Assembly (NCBI GenBank): GCA_016213575.1
Contig: JACRAB010000551.1
Span: 1 to 43,117, forward strand
Direction of reading: 5' to 3'
DNA: 43,117 nucleotides
Source of the DNA: Actinomycetota bacterium
GTDB taxonomy: Bacteria; Actinomycetota; Actinomycetes; Actinomycetales; Kineosporiaceae
This document shows, one piece after another, positions 1-7,812 of this stretch. The notes beneath the pieces are model-generated. The model had not been told where the DNA came from. It did no database searches and worked only from the letters and a program-made list of their open reading frames with translations. The position numbers and the translations under genes are program-made. The first letter of the stretch is position 1. Every line of letters starts with the position of its first letter.

Positions 1-1
1 C

Positions 2-859
2 CGTCCGGACGGGACGGTGCTGCGGCTGGCGGTCACGGCGTCCGCGGTGCGGGCGGCGGACGGCGCCCCGCGCCTCGTGAGCCTCAACCTCCTCGACGTC
101 ACCGAGCGGGACATCGCCGAGGCCGAGCGCCGCGGCCGTCGCGAGGCCGAGGTGGCCCGCAGCGTCGCCGAGGCGGCGAGCCGGGCCAAGACGGACTTCC
201 TCTCCGCCATGAGCCACGAGGTCCGCACGCCGCTGCAGGCCATCCGCGGCTTCACCGAGCTGCTGCGCACCCTGGACCTGCCGCCGGACCGGCGGGCCGC
301 CGCGCTCGAGCACATCGAGGGGGCCTCCGCGCACGTCACCGCGCTCGTCGACGACGTCCTCGACATCTCCCGGATCGAGGCCGGTGCCCTTCCCGTGGAA
401 CAGGTCCGGGTCGACGTGGGCCTGCTCTTCCACGAGGTGGTCGAGCTGCTCGCCCCGGTCGCCGACGCGGGCACCGGCCGCCTCGTCGTCGGGCCGGCGC
501 CCGCCGTGCACGCCCGCGCGGACGAGCGCCGGCTCCGCCAGGTGCTCATCAACCTGGTGTCGAACGGGATCCGCTACAACCGGGCGGACGGGACGGTGAC
601 GCTCACGGCGGCCGGGCCGGACGACGACGGGTGCGTCGTCCTGCGGGTCGAGGACACCGGTCGGGGCATCCCCGAGGACCTGCGCGAACGGCTCTTCGTC
701 CCGTTCGACCGGCTCGGGAGCGAGCTCGCCGCGGACGGCGGGATCGGGCTCGGTCTCTCGCTCGCCCACGGCCTCACCACGACGATGGGCGGCCGGCTCG
801 GGATCGAGAGCGCCGTCGGCGTCGGCACCACGGTCACCCTCACGCTGCCGGCGGGCTGA
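2..859 (+). CDS. Sensor histidine kinase, C-terminal part (5' end outside window)
   Basis: The frame is open from the window edge, so the N-terminus, probably a PAS-type sensor, is missing. What remains is a short linker, a likely coiled coil rich in Ala/Glu/Arg, a HisKA dimerisation domain with H-box FLSAMSHEVRTPLQ (phospho-acceptor His encoded at 215-217), and a HATPase_c domain. The N-box is LINLVSNGIRYNR, the G1 box VEDTGRGIP, the F-box LFVPFDRLG and the G2 box GIGLGLSLAHG. All catalytic boxes are intact, so this is an active-looking ATP-dependent autokinase. No response regulator is visible downstream; the partner may lie upstream or be encoded elsewhere. The 3' end overlaps the convergent oxidoreductase gene by 20 bases. 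Ligand and pathway cannot be read from this part. Confidence 0.9.
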   Translation, partial: RPDGTVLRLAVTASAVRAADGAPRLVSLNLLDVTERDIAEAERRGRREAEVARSVAEAASRAKTDFLSAMSHEVRTPLQAIRGFTELLRTLDLPPDRRAAALEHIEGASAHVTALVDDVLDISRIEAGALPVEQVRVDVGLLFHEVVELLAPVADAGTGRLVVGPAPAVHARADERRLRQVLINLVSNGIRYNRADGTVTLTAAGPDDDGCVVLRVEDTGRGIPEDLRERLFVPFDRLGSELAADGGIGLGLSLAHGLTTTMGGRLGIESAVGVGTTVTLTLPAG

Positions 860-1787
860 GCCGGACCGGGGCGAAGGCGTCGAGCACGTGCTCGGCGTAG
901 GCGAGCGACGCGTGCTCGTCGGCGTCGGGCGCGCTGACCATGGGCGCGAGGTTGAGGTCGAGGAAGACCTCGGTGACGCCCTGCGCGCGCAGGGCGGCGA
1001 GGTCGTCGAGCACCTGCGCACGCGTCCCCTGCAGCGGACGGCGGGTGCCGCCGGGAGCGCGGTCGACGAGGTCGACGACCCCGCGGACGACGACCCGCAC
1101 CGCGTGCGGGTCCCTGCCCGCCTCGCGGGCACCGTCGCGGACGGCCGCGACGCAGCCGCCGATGGCGCCGGGGTCGTGCCGGCTGCTGCCGATCCAGCCC
1201 TGCGCGAGCCGGCCCGCGCGGCGCAGCGCCGGCGTCGCGGTCCCACCGAGCAGCACCGGCGGGTGCGGGCGCTGCACCGGCGGCGGCCCCGTCCGCGCGC
1301 GCGGGACCGTGTAGAACTCGCCGGAGAACTCCACCGGGTCCTGCGTCCACAGCGCGTGCAGGCAGTGCAGGTACTCCTCCATGCGTGCGCCGCGGCGGGC
1401 GAACGGCACGCCGGCCGCGGCGTACTCCTGCGGCAGCCACCCGATCCCGAGCCCGGCGGTCAGGCGCCCGCCGGACACGACGTCCAGCGACGTCAACGTC
1501 TTCGCGAGCACGACCGGCGGCGTGAACGGCGCGCAGATCGTCGCCGTCCCGAGCCCGATCCGCGTCGTCTGCGCGGCGGCCAGCGCGAGTGCGACGACGG
1601 GGTCGAGCACGGCGCGGTGCGCCGGCTCGAGGTCCGCGTCGTCCGGGCGGAGCAGGCGCTGGAACGTCCACAGGGACGCGTAGCCGAGCGCCTCGGCCTG
1701 CCGGGCGACCCGGCCCATGGTGGCCGGGGTCGCCCAGCTCCCGGCGACGGGGAGCCCGAACCCCAGCAGGGGCAGGGCATCCGTCAC
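840..1787 (-). CDS. Luciferase-like (LLM) F420/flavin-dependent oxidoreductase
   Basis: This 315-residue protein has a bacterial-luciferase TIM-barrel pattern: an N-terminal LGFGLPVAGSW strand, ARQAEALGYASLWTF, a central TSLDVVSGGRLTAGLGIGWLPQEY segment typical of the F420-dependent subgroup, and PPVLLGGTATPALRRAGRLAQGW near the C-terminal half. Such enzymes use F420 or FMN to oxidise or reduce small organic substrates, and the substrate here is unknown. Start is GTG at 1785-1787 with only a weak ribosome site. It is the last gene of a leftward operon with a second LLM gene 19 bases upstream and an acyl-CoA synthetase before that, which suggests a catabolic or lipid-modifying pathway. The choice of F420 over FMN is inferred from family resemblance only. 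Confidence 0.85.
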   Translation of the reverse strand: MTDALPLLGFGLPVAGSWATPATMGRVARQAEALGYASLWTFQRLLRPDDADLEPAHRAVLDPVVALALAAAQTTRIGLGTATICAPFTPPVVLAKTLTSLDVVSGGRLTAGLGIGWLPQEYAAAGVPFARRGARMEEYLHCLHALWTQDPVEFSGEFYTVPRARTGPPPVQRPHPPVLLGGTATPALRRAGRLAQGWIGSSRHDPGAIGGCVAAVRDGAREAGRDPHAVRVVVRGVVDLVDRAPGGTRRPLQGTRAQVLDDLAALRAQGVTEVFLDLNLAPMVSAPDADEHASLAYAEHVLDAFAPVRLSPPAA

Positions 1788-1806
1788 GGGCGGGCCCCGG
1801 TGCGGG

Positions 1807-2799
1807 TCAGCTGGCCTCGACCTTCGGCATGATCTCCTCCTTGAGCCGCTTCAGGTCGTCGAGCGTCTTGGAGACCGGGACGTCCGCGAACGGCGGCCAC
1901 AGCAGAGGCATCGTCATGCCCGCCTCCTTGTAGCGCTTGAGGGTGTCGGTGATCTGCGCCGCGGTGCCGGCGAGCAGGTTGGTGCCCTTGCCGGCCGGGG
2001 TCTGGTCGGTCTCGGTGTCGGTGATGACGAACCAGATCATGCTGCAGATGTCGAGGTCCTCGACCGACCGCGCGCTGCCGATGTCCTCGAGCTCGCGGTG
2101 GATCGCCGTCCGCCAGTTGGCGAGCTCCTCGGGGGTGTCCTGGATGCCGATCCAGCCTGCCAGGTCGTACTTGGCGATCCGGGCCGCGGAACGCTTGGGG
2201 TCCTTGAGGCCGCTGAAGTAGATCGGCGGGTGCGGGTCCTGCAGGGGCTTGGCGCCGAAGCCGCAGCGCTCGAAGTCGGCGAACTCCCCGTGGTACTCGA
2301 AGAGGTCGTTGCCCCAGATGCCCTGCATGATCTCGATGGTCTCCCGCACGTGCGCGTGCCGGCGGGGGAACAGGTGCGCGGCGCTGGACGCCGCGAACTC
2401 CTCGGGCATCCAGCCGGAGCCGATCCCGACGTTGAGGCGGCCGTTCGAGAGGTGGTCGACGGTCGCGAGCTCGGCCGCGAGGACGCCGGGGGCGCGGTAC
2501 GGCGTGTCGATGATGCTCATGCCGATCCGCACCTTCGACGTCTTCGCCGCCAGCCAGGGGATGAGCGGCCAGCCCTGGTACCACTCGCCGCGCGAGGACA
2601 CCGGCAGGGCCTTGGGGAACTCGGTCATCATCCCGAACGGGAACTGCAGCTCCCCGCGGTCGGACGCCTCCGGCACGACGATCCGGTCGAGGGTCCAGAC
2701 GGAGTCGAAGTCGAGCTCCTCGGCGAGGGCGGTCAGGTCCTCGAGCTCGGAGACCGTGACCTTGTCGCGGAAGTTGGGCAGGTACAGGGCGAGCTTCAT
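1807..2799 (-). CDS. LLM class flavin-dependent oxidoreductase
   Basis: This 330-residue luciferase-like monooxygenase starts at ATG 2797-2799 behind a good GGAGG ribosome site. Visible landmarks are MKLALYLPNFRDK, LAEELDFDSVWTLDRIVVPE, TVDHLSNGRLNVGIGSGWMPEEF (the conserved central loop of the family) and PHPPIYFSGLKDPKRSAARIAKYDLAGWIG. It differs from the neighbouring LLM protein by a longer region after the first strand, so the pair is not a simple recent duplication. It probably acts with its LLM neighbour and the acyl-CoA synthetase on one pathway. Substrate and cofactor (FMN or F420) are not determinable from sequence alone. Confidence 0.88.
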   Translation of the reverse strand: MKLALYLPNFRDKVTVSELEDLTALAEELDFDSVWTLDRIVVPEASDRGELQFPFGMMTEFPKALPVSSRGEWYQGWPLIPWLAAKTSKVRIGMSIIDTPYRAPGVLAAELATVDHLSNGRLNVGIGSGWMPEEFAASSAAHLFPRRHAHVRETIEIMQGIWGNDLFEYHGEFADFERCGFGAKPLQDPHPPIYFSGLKDPKRSAARIAKYDLAGWIGIQDTPEELANWRTAIHRELEDIGSARSVEDLDICSMIWFVITDTETDQTPAGKGTNLLAGTAAQITDTLKRYKEAGMTMPLLWPPFADVPVSKTLDDLKRLKEEIMPKVEAS

Positions 2800-2901
2800 G
2801 ACGACCTCCGGACGGCGCTGTACGGGATCTCACGGCCCGGTGCTGCCGCGGCGCGACGCCGGGTGACCTGGCCTGCTGCGGGGGACGTTAACAGCGCGAC
2901 C

Positions 2902-2924
2902 GCCGCAGCGGAACGGCCTGCGGC
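2902..2924 (-). terminator. Possible U-less hairpin downstream of acyl-CoA synthetase
   Basis: A perfect 7-bp stem (GCCGCAG / CTGCGGC) with a 9-nt loop lies just after the stop codon of the leftward acyl-CoA synthetase gene. There is no T-run, so it is at best a weak actinobacterial-type terminator or an mRNA 3'-end stabiliser. The 133-base gap between this gene and the next LLM gene may also hold a promoter, but no clear -35/-10 pair was found. Confidence 0.3.
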
Positions 2925-2932
2925 AGCGTTGT

Positions 2933-4438
2933 TCATCCGTTGAGGAAAGCGCCCCCGGACTCGTCCCGGAGCCGCTGCCGCAGCTCCCGTTTGACCACCT
3001 TGCCGTAGTTGTTCGTCGGGAGGGCGTCGACGAAGCGGTACTCCTTGGGCCGCTTGTACCGGGCGATCCGGTCCAGGCAGGTCCGGTCGAGGTCGGCGGG
3101 CGGCGGCGCGTCGCCGTCGGTCACGACGAAGGCGACGACGGCCTCGCCCCACTCGGCGTCCGGCCGGCCGACGACCGCGGCCGCGCGCACGCCCGGGTGG
3201 GTGAGCAGCGCCTCCTCGACCTCGCGCGGGTAGATGTTCATCCCGCCGCTGATGATGAGGTCCTTGGACCGGTCGCGCAGGGTGAGGTAGCCGTCGGGGT
3301 CGAAGCTGCCGACGTCCCCGGTGTGCAGCCACCCGCCGCGGATCGTCTCGGCCGTCGCCGCGGGGTCGTCCCAGTAGCCGGCCATGACGACGTCGCCACG
3401 GACGACGATCTCGCCGGGCTCGCCGGCGGTGCGCGGGGTGCCGACGCTCTGCATGCGCGCGCGCCACCGCGGGTCCTCCCGGTCGGCGTGGTCCGCCTTG
3501 GAGAGCGCCGTGATCGTCATCGGGGTCTCGCCCTGCCCGTAGATCTGGGCCAGCCGCGGGCCGAAGACCTCGAGGGCGTCCTCGAGGTCGGCCAGGTACA
3601 TCGGCGCCCCGCCGTAGATGATCGTCTTGACGTGGTCCCGGGCGACGGCCGCCACGGCCGGGTCGCCGGCGAGCCGCTTGACCATCGTGGGTGCGGCGAA
3701 GAAGGACGTGCCCGGCCAGCGCTGCAGCAGCGTCGCGATCTCGGCGCCGTCGACACCGCCCGACCGCGGGACGACGCTCACCGCGCCCCGGGCCACGTGC
3801 GGCAGGCCGTACAGGCCCGAGCCGTGCGACAGCGGGGCCGCGTGGAGGACGGCGTCCTGCGCGCAGACCGGGTCGATGTCGGCGAAGTAGCTGAGGGAGG
3901 CCATGAGCAGGTTACGGGCCGTGAGCGTGGCCCCCTTGGGCCGCCCGGTGGTGCCGCTGGTGTAGAAGAGCCAGGCCGGGTCCTGCGGCCGCAGGGTCGC
4001 GAGCGGCGCGGCCGCCGCGGCGGTGAGCCGGGTCCACTCCTCGCCGGGGGCCACCACCGCCGCGCGCAGGGTGGCGACCTCGCCGACGAGCGAGCGGACG
4101 TCGTCCGCGTGCTCCTCGTCGGTCAGGCAGACGGCCGCCGCGCTGTGCCCGAGGATGTAGGCGAGCTCCTCGCGGTGGAGCCGGGCGTTGACCGGGACGG
4201 CGACGAGACCGGCGTGCCAGACGGCGAACAGCGTCTCGAGGTACTCGGGCCGGTTGCGCATGACGATGGCGACCCGGTCGCCGGGCGCGAGGCCGAACCC
4301 GGTCCGCAGGCCGCCGGCGACGGCGGCCACGGTCGCGGCCCAGCCGGCCCACGTGGAGTGCACCTGCTCGCCCTCGGCGAGCGCCGGGCGGTCCGGTCGC
4401 TGCCGGGCGTGCCGCTCCACCCAGGAGGCCGGGTTCAC
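2933..4438 (-). CDS. AMP-forming acyl-CoA synthetase/ligase
   Basis: This 501-residue member of the ANL superfamily activates a carboxylic acid with ATP to an acyl-adenylate and transfers it to CoA. The P-loop YTSGTTGRPKG is at about residues 159-169, the adenine-binding motif YGQGETP at about 295, GWLHTGDVG with the following RDRSKDLIISGG hinge region at about 365-390, and the catalytic lysine motif NNYGKVVKREL at about 478-487. Length and motif order are full-size for the family. The start is GTG at 4436-4438 behind a G-rich ribosome site. It heads a leftward cluster with two LLM oxidoreductases, which suggests activation of an unusual acid before or after flavin chemistry. The acyl substrate is not evident. 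Confidence 0.92.
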   Translation of the reverse strand: MNPASWVERHARQRPDRPALAEGEQVHSTWAGWAATVAAVAGGLRTGFGLAPGDRVAIVMRNRPEYLETLFAVWHAGLVAVPVNARLHREELAYILGHSAAAVCLTDEEHADDVRSLVGEVATLRAAVVAPGEEWTRLTAAAAAPLATLRPQDPAWLFYTSGTTGRPKGATLTARNLLMASLSYFADIDPVCAQDAVLHAAPLSHGSGLYGLPHVARGAVSVVPRSGGVDGAEIATLLQRWPGTSFFAAPTMVKRLAGDPAVAAVARDHVKTIIYGGAPMYLADLEDALEVFGPRLAQIYGQGETPMTITALSKADHADREDPRWRARMQSVGTPRTAGEPGEIVVRGDVVMAGYWDDPAATAETIRGGWLHTGDVGSFDPDGYLTLRDRSKDLIISGGMNIYPREVEEALLTHPGVRAAAVVGRPDAEWGEAVVAFVVTDGDAPPPADLDRTCLDRIARYKRPKEYRFVDALPTNNYGKVVKRELRQRLRDESGGAFLNG

Positions 4439-4514
4439 CGCTGCCCCCCGGCTCCGACGGTGCCGATGGATCCCTCGCGCTGTGGTCGCCGCTTCACGAG
4501 GGGATGGTAGGGCC

Positions 4515-4536
4515 GCCTGCCGTCCGGGCGGCAGGC
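4515..4536 (-). terminator. Likely intrinsic hairpin after diguanylate cyclase gene
   Basis: A perfect 8-bp inverted repeat (GCCTGCCG / CGGCAGGC) with a 6-nt loop lies 22 bases downstream of the diguanylate cyclase stop codon and upstream of the acyl-CoA synthetase start. No T-tract follows on the minus strand, as is common for GC-rich actinobacterial terminators. Confidence 0.4.
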
Positions 4537-4558
4537 CCCGGACGACGAGCGGGAAAGG

Positions 4559-5641
4559 CTAGCTGCCGAGCCTCGCCCCGACGTCGGTCCCGCCGGGCCC
4601 GGGCAGGACGGTCCGGTTGCGTCCGGCCCGCTTGGCCTCGTACATGCGCGCGTCCGCGAGGCGGACCAGCGTGTCGAGCAGATCGGGGTCGTCGAGGTCG
4701 GGGGCTGCCCAGGCCGCCCCGATGCTCACGGTCACCGGGCGCAGCGCGTCCACCTGCTCGACCGCGCGCCGGATGCGTTCGGCGGCCGCCCGCACCTGGT
4801 CCGCGGGCGCGACGAGGACGACGGCCAGCTCCTCGCCCCCGAAGCGGACGGCGACGTCCTCGGCCCGCACGGCGGCGGCCGTGGCCGCTGCCACGGTGCG
4901 GAGCACCTCGTCGCCGGCCTGGTGCCCGAGCTCGTCGTTGATCAGCTTGAAGTGGTCGACGTCGGCCAGCAGGACGGCGACGGGCAAGCCCGACCTGCGG
5001 GCCCGGGCCACGGCTGACGGGAACGCGGCGTCCAGCCCCCGACGGTTGAGCAGCCCGGTCAACGGATCGGTGACGACGGCCCGGTCGAGCTGTCGGCGGA
5101 GCAGCACCACGATGGCGGAGGGGCAGGAGCAGGCGACGACGAGGACGGCCGTGCGGATGACGTGGACCCCGAGCTCGGCGGGGACGAGCACGTTGATCGC
5201 CCAGGCGCAGCCCGCGGCGATCGCGATCTGGACCTTCAACCACCGCGGTGGCAGGAACGTCCCGGTGAACAGCGTCGGCAGGCTCAGCAGGGCGCCGGCG
5301 GTCGTGCCGTGGCGGTCGGTCGACGCGTAGCCCGACAGGACGATCGCGACGTCGCCGAACAGCACGACACCGACCATCCCCGCGCGGCCGAGGCGACCGC
5401 GGCGCACGAGCAGCGCGCCCAGTGCGATGCACGGCACGCCGGTGAGGGCGAAGGCAGCGGCCCAGTCACGGCGGATGTAGCCGGGGACGGCGAGCGAGAG
5501 GTAGATCAGGGCGGCCGCGGAGAGCAGGAACGCGGCGGCAGCGAGCGGCGCGGCGTCCGCGTGGACGGTGCGCCGGGGCCGTCGCCGTCTCGTCGTGCTC
5601 GCCAGACCCGGCACGCTAGAGGGATCGGCGGGGCCGTGCAA
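4559..5641 (-). CDS. Membrane diguanylate cyclase (GGDEF domain)
   Basis: The N-terminal half (about residues 25-180) has five or six hydrophobic segments, followed by a GGDEF domain starting at TDPLTGLLNRRGL. The active-site loop is GGEEL at about residues 266-271, an accepted active variant. The I-site RxxD is present as RAED exactly five residues before it, so c-di-GMP product inhibition is expected. VDHFKLINDELGHQAGD is the typical GTP/metal region. The protein makes c-di-GMP from two GTP at the cytoplasmic membrane. The listed start is TTG at 5639-5641. No clear ribosome site is seen, and a GTG nine codons later or a later GTG just before the first membrane helix are alternatives. A PhnZ-like HD gene lies 113 bases upstream on the same strand. 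Confidence 0.88.
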   Translation of the reverse strand: MHGPADPSSVPGLASTTRRRRPRRTVHADAAPLAAAAFLLSAAALIYLSLAVPGYIRRDWAAAFALTGVPCIALGALLVRRGRLGRAGMVGVVLFGDVAIVLSGYASTDRHGTTAGALLSLPTLFTGTFLPPRWLKVQIAIAAGCAWAINVLVPAELGVHVIRTAVLVVACSCPSAIVVLLRRQLDRAVVTDPLTGLLNRRGLDAAFPSAVARARRSGLPVAVLLADVDHFKLINDELGHQAGDEVLRTVAAATAAAVRAEDVAVRFGGEELAVVLVAPADQVRAAAERIRRAVEQVDALRPVTVSIGAAWAAPDLDDPDLLDTLVRLADARMYEAKRAGRNRTVLPGPGGTDVGARLGS

Positions 5642-5732
5642 GGGCTTGAGCGCTCGTGGCCGTGGGCCCGCGCGACGGATGCCGGACCAGGCGGCTCAGC
5701 CGGCGCCGGACCGCTCGGCGGCGTTGACCTGC

Positions 5733-5754
5733 CGGGCCCGGGACGACCGGCCCG
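5733..5754 (-). terminator. Weak hairpin directly after the HD-domain gene
   Basis: A 6-bp stem (CGGGCC / GGCCCG) with a 10-nt loop begins immediately after the HD gene stop codon. It is short and has no T-run, so it is only a candidate terminator between the HD gene and the diguanylate cyclase gene. Confidence 0.25.
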
Positions 5755-6321
5755 TCAGCTGATGCCCTCCTGCAGGTAGCGCGGTGCCGAGAGCACCCGC
5801 CGCAGGATGGGTTCGAAGTGCTCGACGGGCAGCGTGTCGTAGTCCGGGTCGAAGCAGTTCTGGTCGTACCGCTCGCAGAACTCGGCGCAGGCGTCGAAGT
5901 GCGGGGAGTCCCGGAACCGCTCCCGGGCGTCGCGGTCGGCCCCGACGTGGTGGCCGTAGTAGTGGAGCTGGAACACCCCGTGGTGCTTGACGACCCAGGT
6001 CAGCTCGGGCCGGACGTACGGCTTGAGCACGGCCGCGGCGAGCTCGCCGTGGGTGTACGGCGCGAGGTCGTAGCCGATGTCGTGGAGCAGCGCGGCGATG
6101 ACGTACTCCTCGTCGCGGCCGTCACGCTCCGCCCGCGTCGCGGCCTGCAGAGAGTGCTCGAGCCGGGTGATCTTGTACCCGCCGAGCGAGGACCTCAGCG
6201 CGTCCAGGGCCTCGAGCAGCCGGTCCGGGAGGGCGGCGACGAAGGCGTCCTCGTGCTTCTTGAGCAGGGCGTAGTCCTCCTGCGTGCCGTCGGCCATGGC
6301 GATGAACGAGACGGTCTCCAT
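5755..6321 (-). CDS. HD-domain protein, PhnZ-like mixed-valent diiron oxygenase family
   Basis: From the ATG at 6319-6321 the product is 188 residues, matching the usual size of PhnZ-type HD proteins. A further 28 in-frame upstream residues look non-conserved. Metal-ligand motifs are visible: LEHSLQAATRA (His56), ALLHDIG (His80-Asp81), HGELAAAVLKPYV (His91), WVVKHHGVF (His113/114) and RYDQNCFDPDY (Asp153). This pattern fits the HD-domain oxygenases related to PhnZ and myo-inositol oxygenase better than phosphohydrolases. A true PhnZ would cleave 2-amino-1-hydroxyethylphosphonate, but no phosphonate genes are nearby, so the substrate is open. It is divergent from the xylanase gene. Confidence 0.75.
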   Translation of the reverse strand: METVSFIAMADGTQEDYALLKKHEDAFVAALPDRLLEALDALRSSLGGYKITRLEHSLQAATRAERDGRDEEYVIAALLHDIGYDLAPYTHGELAAAVLKPYVRPELTWVVKHHGVFQLHYYGHHVGADRDARERFRDSPHFDACAEFCERYDQNCFDPDYDTLPVEHFEPILRRVLSAPRYLQEGIS

Positions 6322-6409
6322 GCGCCCAGCGTGTGCCCTCGGCGCGGTCGGGGCAAGGGGCCGGTCCTGGGGGCCCCCGTCCTCACGGCCACGGACCACG
6401 GACACCCTC

Positions 6410-6438
6410 TTGTCCTGTTTCGTGCGGGTGTCTATGGT
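6410..6438 (+). promoter_or_regulatory. Candidate sigma70 promoter of the xylanase gene
   Basis: TTGTCC at 6410-6415 and TATGGT at 6433-6438 are separated by 17 bases. The expected transcription start, about 6445, falls just before the LacI-type operator, so a bound repressor would block initiation. Confidence 0.55.
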
Positions 6439-6446
6439 GTGTCAAA

Positions 6447-6466
6447 CGATATCGATAACGATATCG
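6447..6466 (+). promoter_or_regulatory. LacI-type operator upstream of GH10 xylanase
   Basis: Two copies of the palindrome CGATATCG flank ATAA. The 14-mer at 6453-6466 differs by one base from the perfect palindrome CGATAACGTTATCG found before the transporter operon at 7729. The AT-containing site stands out from the GC-rich surroundings. The LacI regulator encoded at 13352-14353 is the likely ligand; this is inference. Confidence 0.65.
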
Positions 6467-6491
6467 ACGCGACTGCACTGGGGGAGTCGTC

Positions 6492-7682
6492 ATGAGACCT
6501 CGTTGGACTCTGGTCATCGGGCTGGCGGTCGTGGCCGCCCTGAGCGGTGCCGCCACGACGACGGCTGTCGCCGGCCGGCCGGCCGCGCCGCCGTCGCAGG
6601 ACAGCACGCTGCAGGCGCTCGCCGACCGGCACCGGCTGGCGATGGGCACGGCCATCGACGTCGCCGCCCTCGACGACCCGCAGTACCGGCAGATCGCGAG
6701 CAGCGACTTCTCCACCGTCACCGCCGAGAACGTCATGAAGTGGGAGGTGCTCGAGCCGGTCCGCGGTCAGTACGACTGGTCGCAGGCCGAGAAGTTCATG
6801 GCCTTCGCGAAGAGCAACGACCAGCGGGTCCGCGGTCACGTGCTGGTCTGGAACAACCAGCTGCCGGCCTGGCTCACCGAGGGCGTGGCCGACGGCTCGA
6901 TCACGAAGACCGAGCTGCGGGGCATCCTGCGCAACCACGTCAAGACCGTCGCCGGGCACTTCAAGGGCCGGATCTGGCAGTGGGACGTGGTCAACGAGGC
7001 CGTCACCGACTCGTTCGACGCGACCGACGGCCGCATCGGGTACAAGGGGTTCTGGGCGCAGAACCTCGGCCCCGGGTACGTCGCCGACGCGTTCCGGTGG
7101 GCCCGCGAGGCCGACCCGAAGGCGCTGCTGTTCTACAACGACTACAACATCGACGCCTTCGGCGACGGCGGCCCGCTGGACAAGACCCAGTTCGTGTACG
7201 ACATGGTCCGCGACCTGCGCCGCCAGGGCGTCCCGATCGACGGTGTGGGCAGCCAGGCCCACCTGTCGACGCGCTACGGGAACTACTCCGCGTTCCAGCT
7301 GGCCGACATGCACCTGCGGTTCGCGAAGCTCGGCGTCGCCACGGCGCTGACCGAGGTCGACGTGCGCAACCTGCTGCCGGAGACCCAGACCGGCGACACC
7401 GTGAACCCGCTGCTGCAGGCCCAGGCCTACGACTACGCCGCGCTGCTGCAGGGGTGCCTCGCCAGCCGGCAGTGCATCTCGTACACGGTCTGGGGGTTCG
7501 ACGACGGCCGGAGCTGGACGAACACCTGGGACTTCGGCTCCGGTCCCGGGCGCGAGGCGCTGGCCACCATCCGTGACGCGGGCTACCAGCCGAAGCTCGC
7601 CTACCGGGCCCTGCAGGCCGAGCTGGCCTGGGCCGGGCCGCCGCTCGTGCTGCCCCGGGTGACCCAGCGTCCCGAGCGCTGA
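6492..7682 (+). CDS. Secreted GH10 endo-1,4-beta-xylanase
   Basis: The 396-residue product has an N-terminal signal peptide (hydrophobic core at residues 7-21, likely cleavage after AVA at 27) and then a single GH10 TIM barrel. The acid/base is Glu169 in WDVVNEAV, and the nucleophile is Glu288 in LTEVDVR. VTAENVMKWEVLEP and LLFYNDYNI are further GH10 landmarks. No carbohydrate-binding module is present. The usual second His of the GHTLVWH segment is Asn121 here (GHVLVWNNQLP). It hydrolyses internal beta-1,4 links of xylan outside the cell. A promoter with an overlapping LacI-type operator and a GGGGGA-like ribosome site precede it, and a strong terminator follows. The downstream ABC importer and GH3 enzyme would take up and process its products. 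Confidence 0.95.
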   Translation: MRPRWTLVIGLAVVAALSGAATTTAVAGRPAAPPSQDSTLQALADRHRLAMGTAIDVAALDDPQYRQIASSDFSTVTAENVMKWEVLEPVRGQYDWSQAEKFMAFAKSNDQRVRGHVLVWNNQLPAWLTEGVADGSITKTELRGILRNHVKTVAGHFKGRIWQWDVVNEAVTDSFDATDGRIGYKGFWAQNLGPGYVADAFRWAREADPKALLFYNDYNIDAFGDGGPLDKTQFVYDMVRDLRRQGVPIDGVGSQAHLSTRYGNYSAFQLADMHLRFAKLGVATALTEVDVRNLLPETQTGDTVNPLLQAQAYDYAALLQGCLASRQCISYTVWGFDDGRSWTNTWDFGSGPGREALATIRDAGYQPKLAYRALQAELAWAGPPLVLPRVTQRPER

Positions 7683-7688
7683 CCATCC

Positions 7689-7719
7689 GTCCCGCCCCGG
7701 CTCGGCGCCGGGGCGGGAC
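7689..7719 (+). terminator. Rho-independent terminator after xylanase
   Basis: A 12-bp perfect stem (core CCCGCCCCGG / CCGGGGCGGG) with a 7-nt loop is followed within four bases by TTTT. It separates the xylanase transcript from the transporter operon, which then has its own operator. Confidence 0.8.
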
Positions 7720-7728
7720 CGGCTTTTA

Positions 7729-7748
7729 CGATAACGTTATCGATAACG
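7729..7748 (+). promoter_or_regulatory. LacI-type operator of the xylo-oligosaccharide transporter operon
   Basis: CGATAACGTTATCG at 7729-7742 is a perfect 14-bp palindrome, followed by a third overlapping half-site CGATAACG at 7741-7748. A TTGACG hexamer (7750-7755) just downstream could be the -35 element, though its -10 (GAGTTT, 17 bases later) is poor. The site is nearly the same as the one at the xylanase promoter. Confidence 0.65.
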
Positions 7749-7812
7749 ATTGACGACGGCTCGTCGCGATGCGAGTTTGGTCGCCAACCACTCAAGGACG
7801 AGGAGCGTCGAC

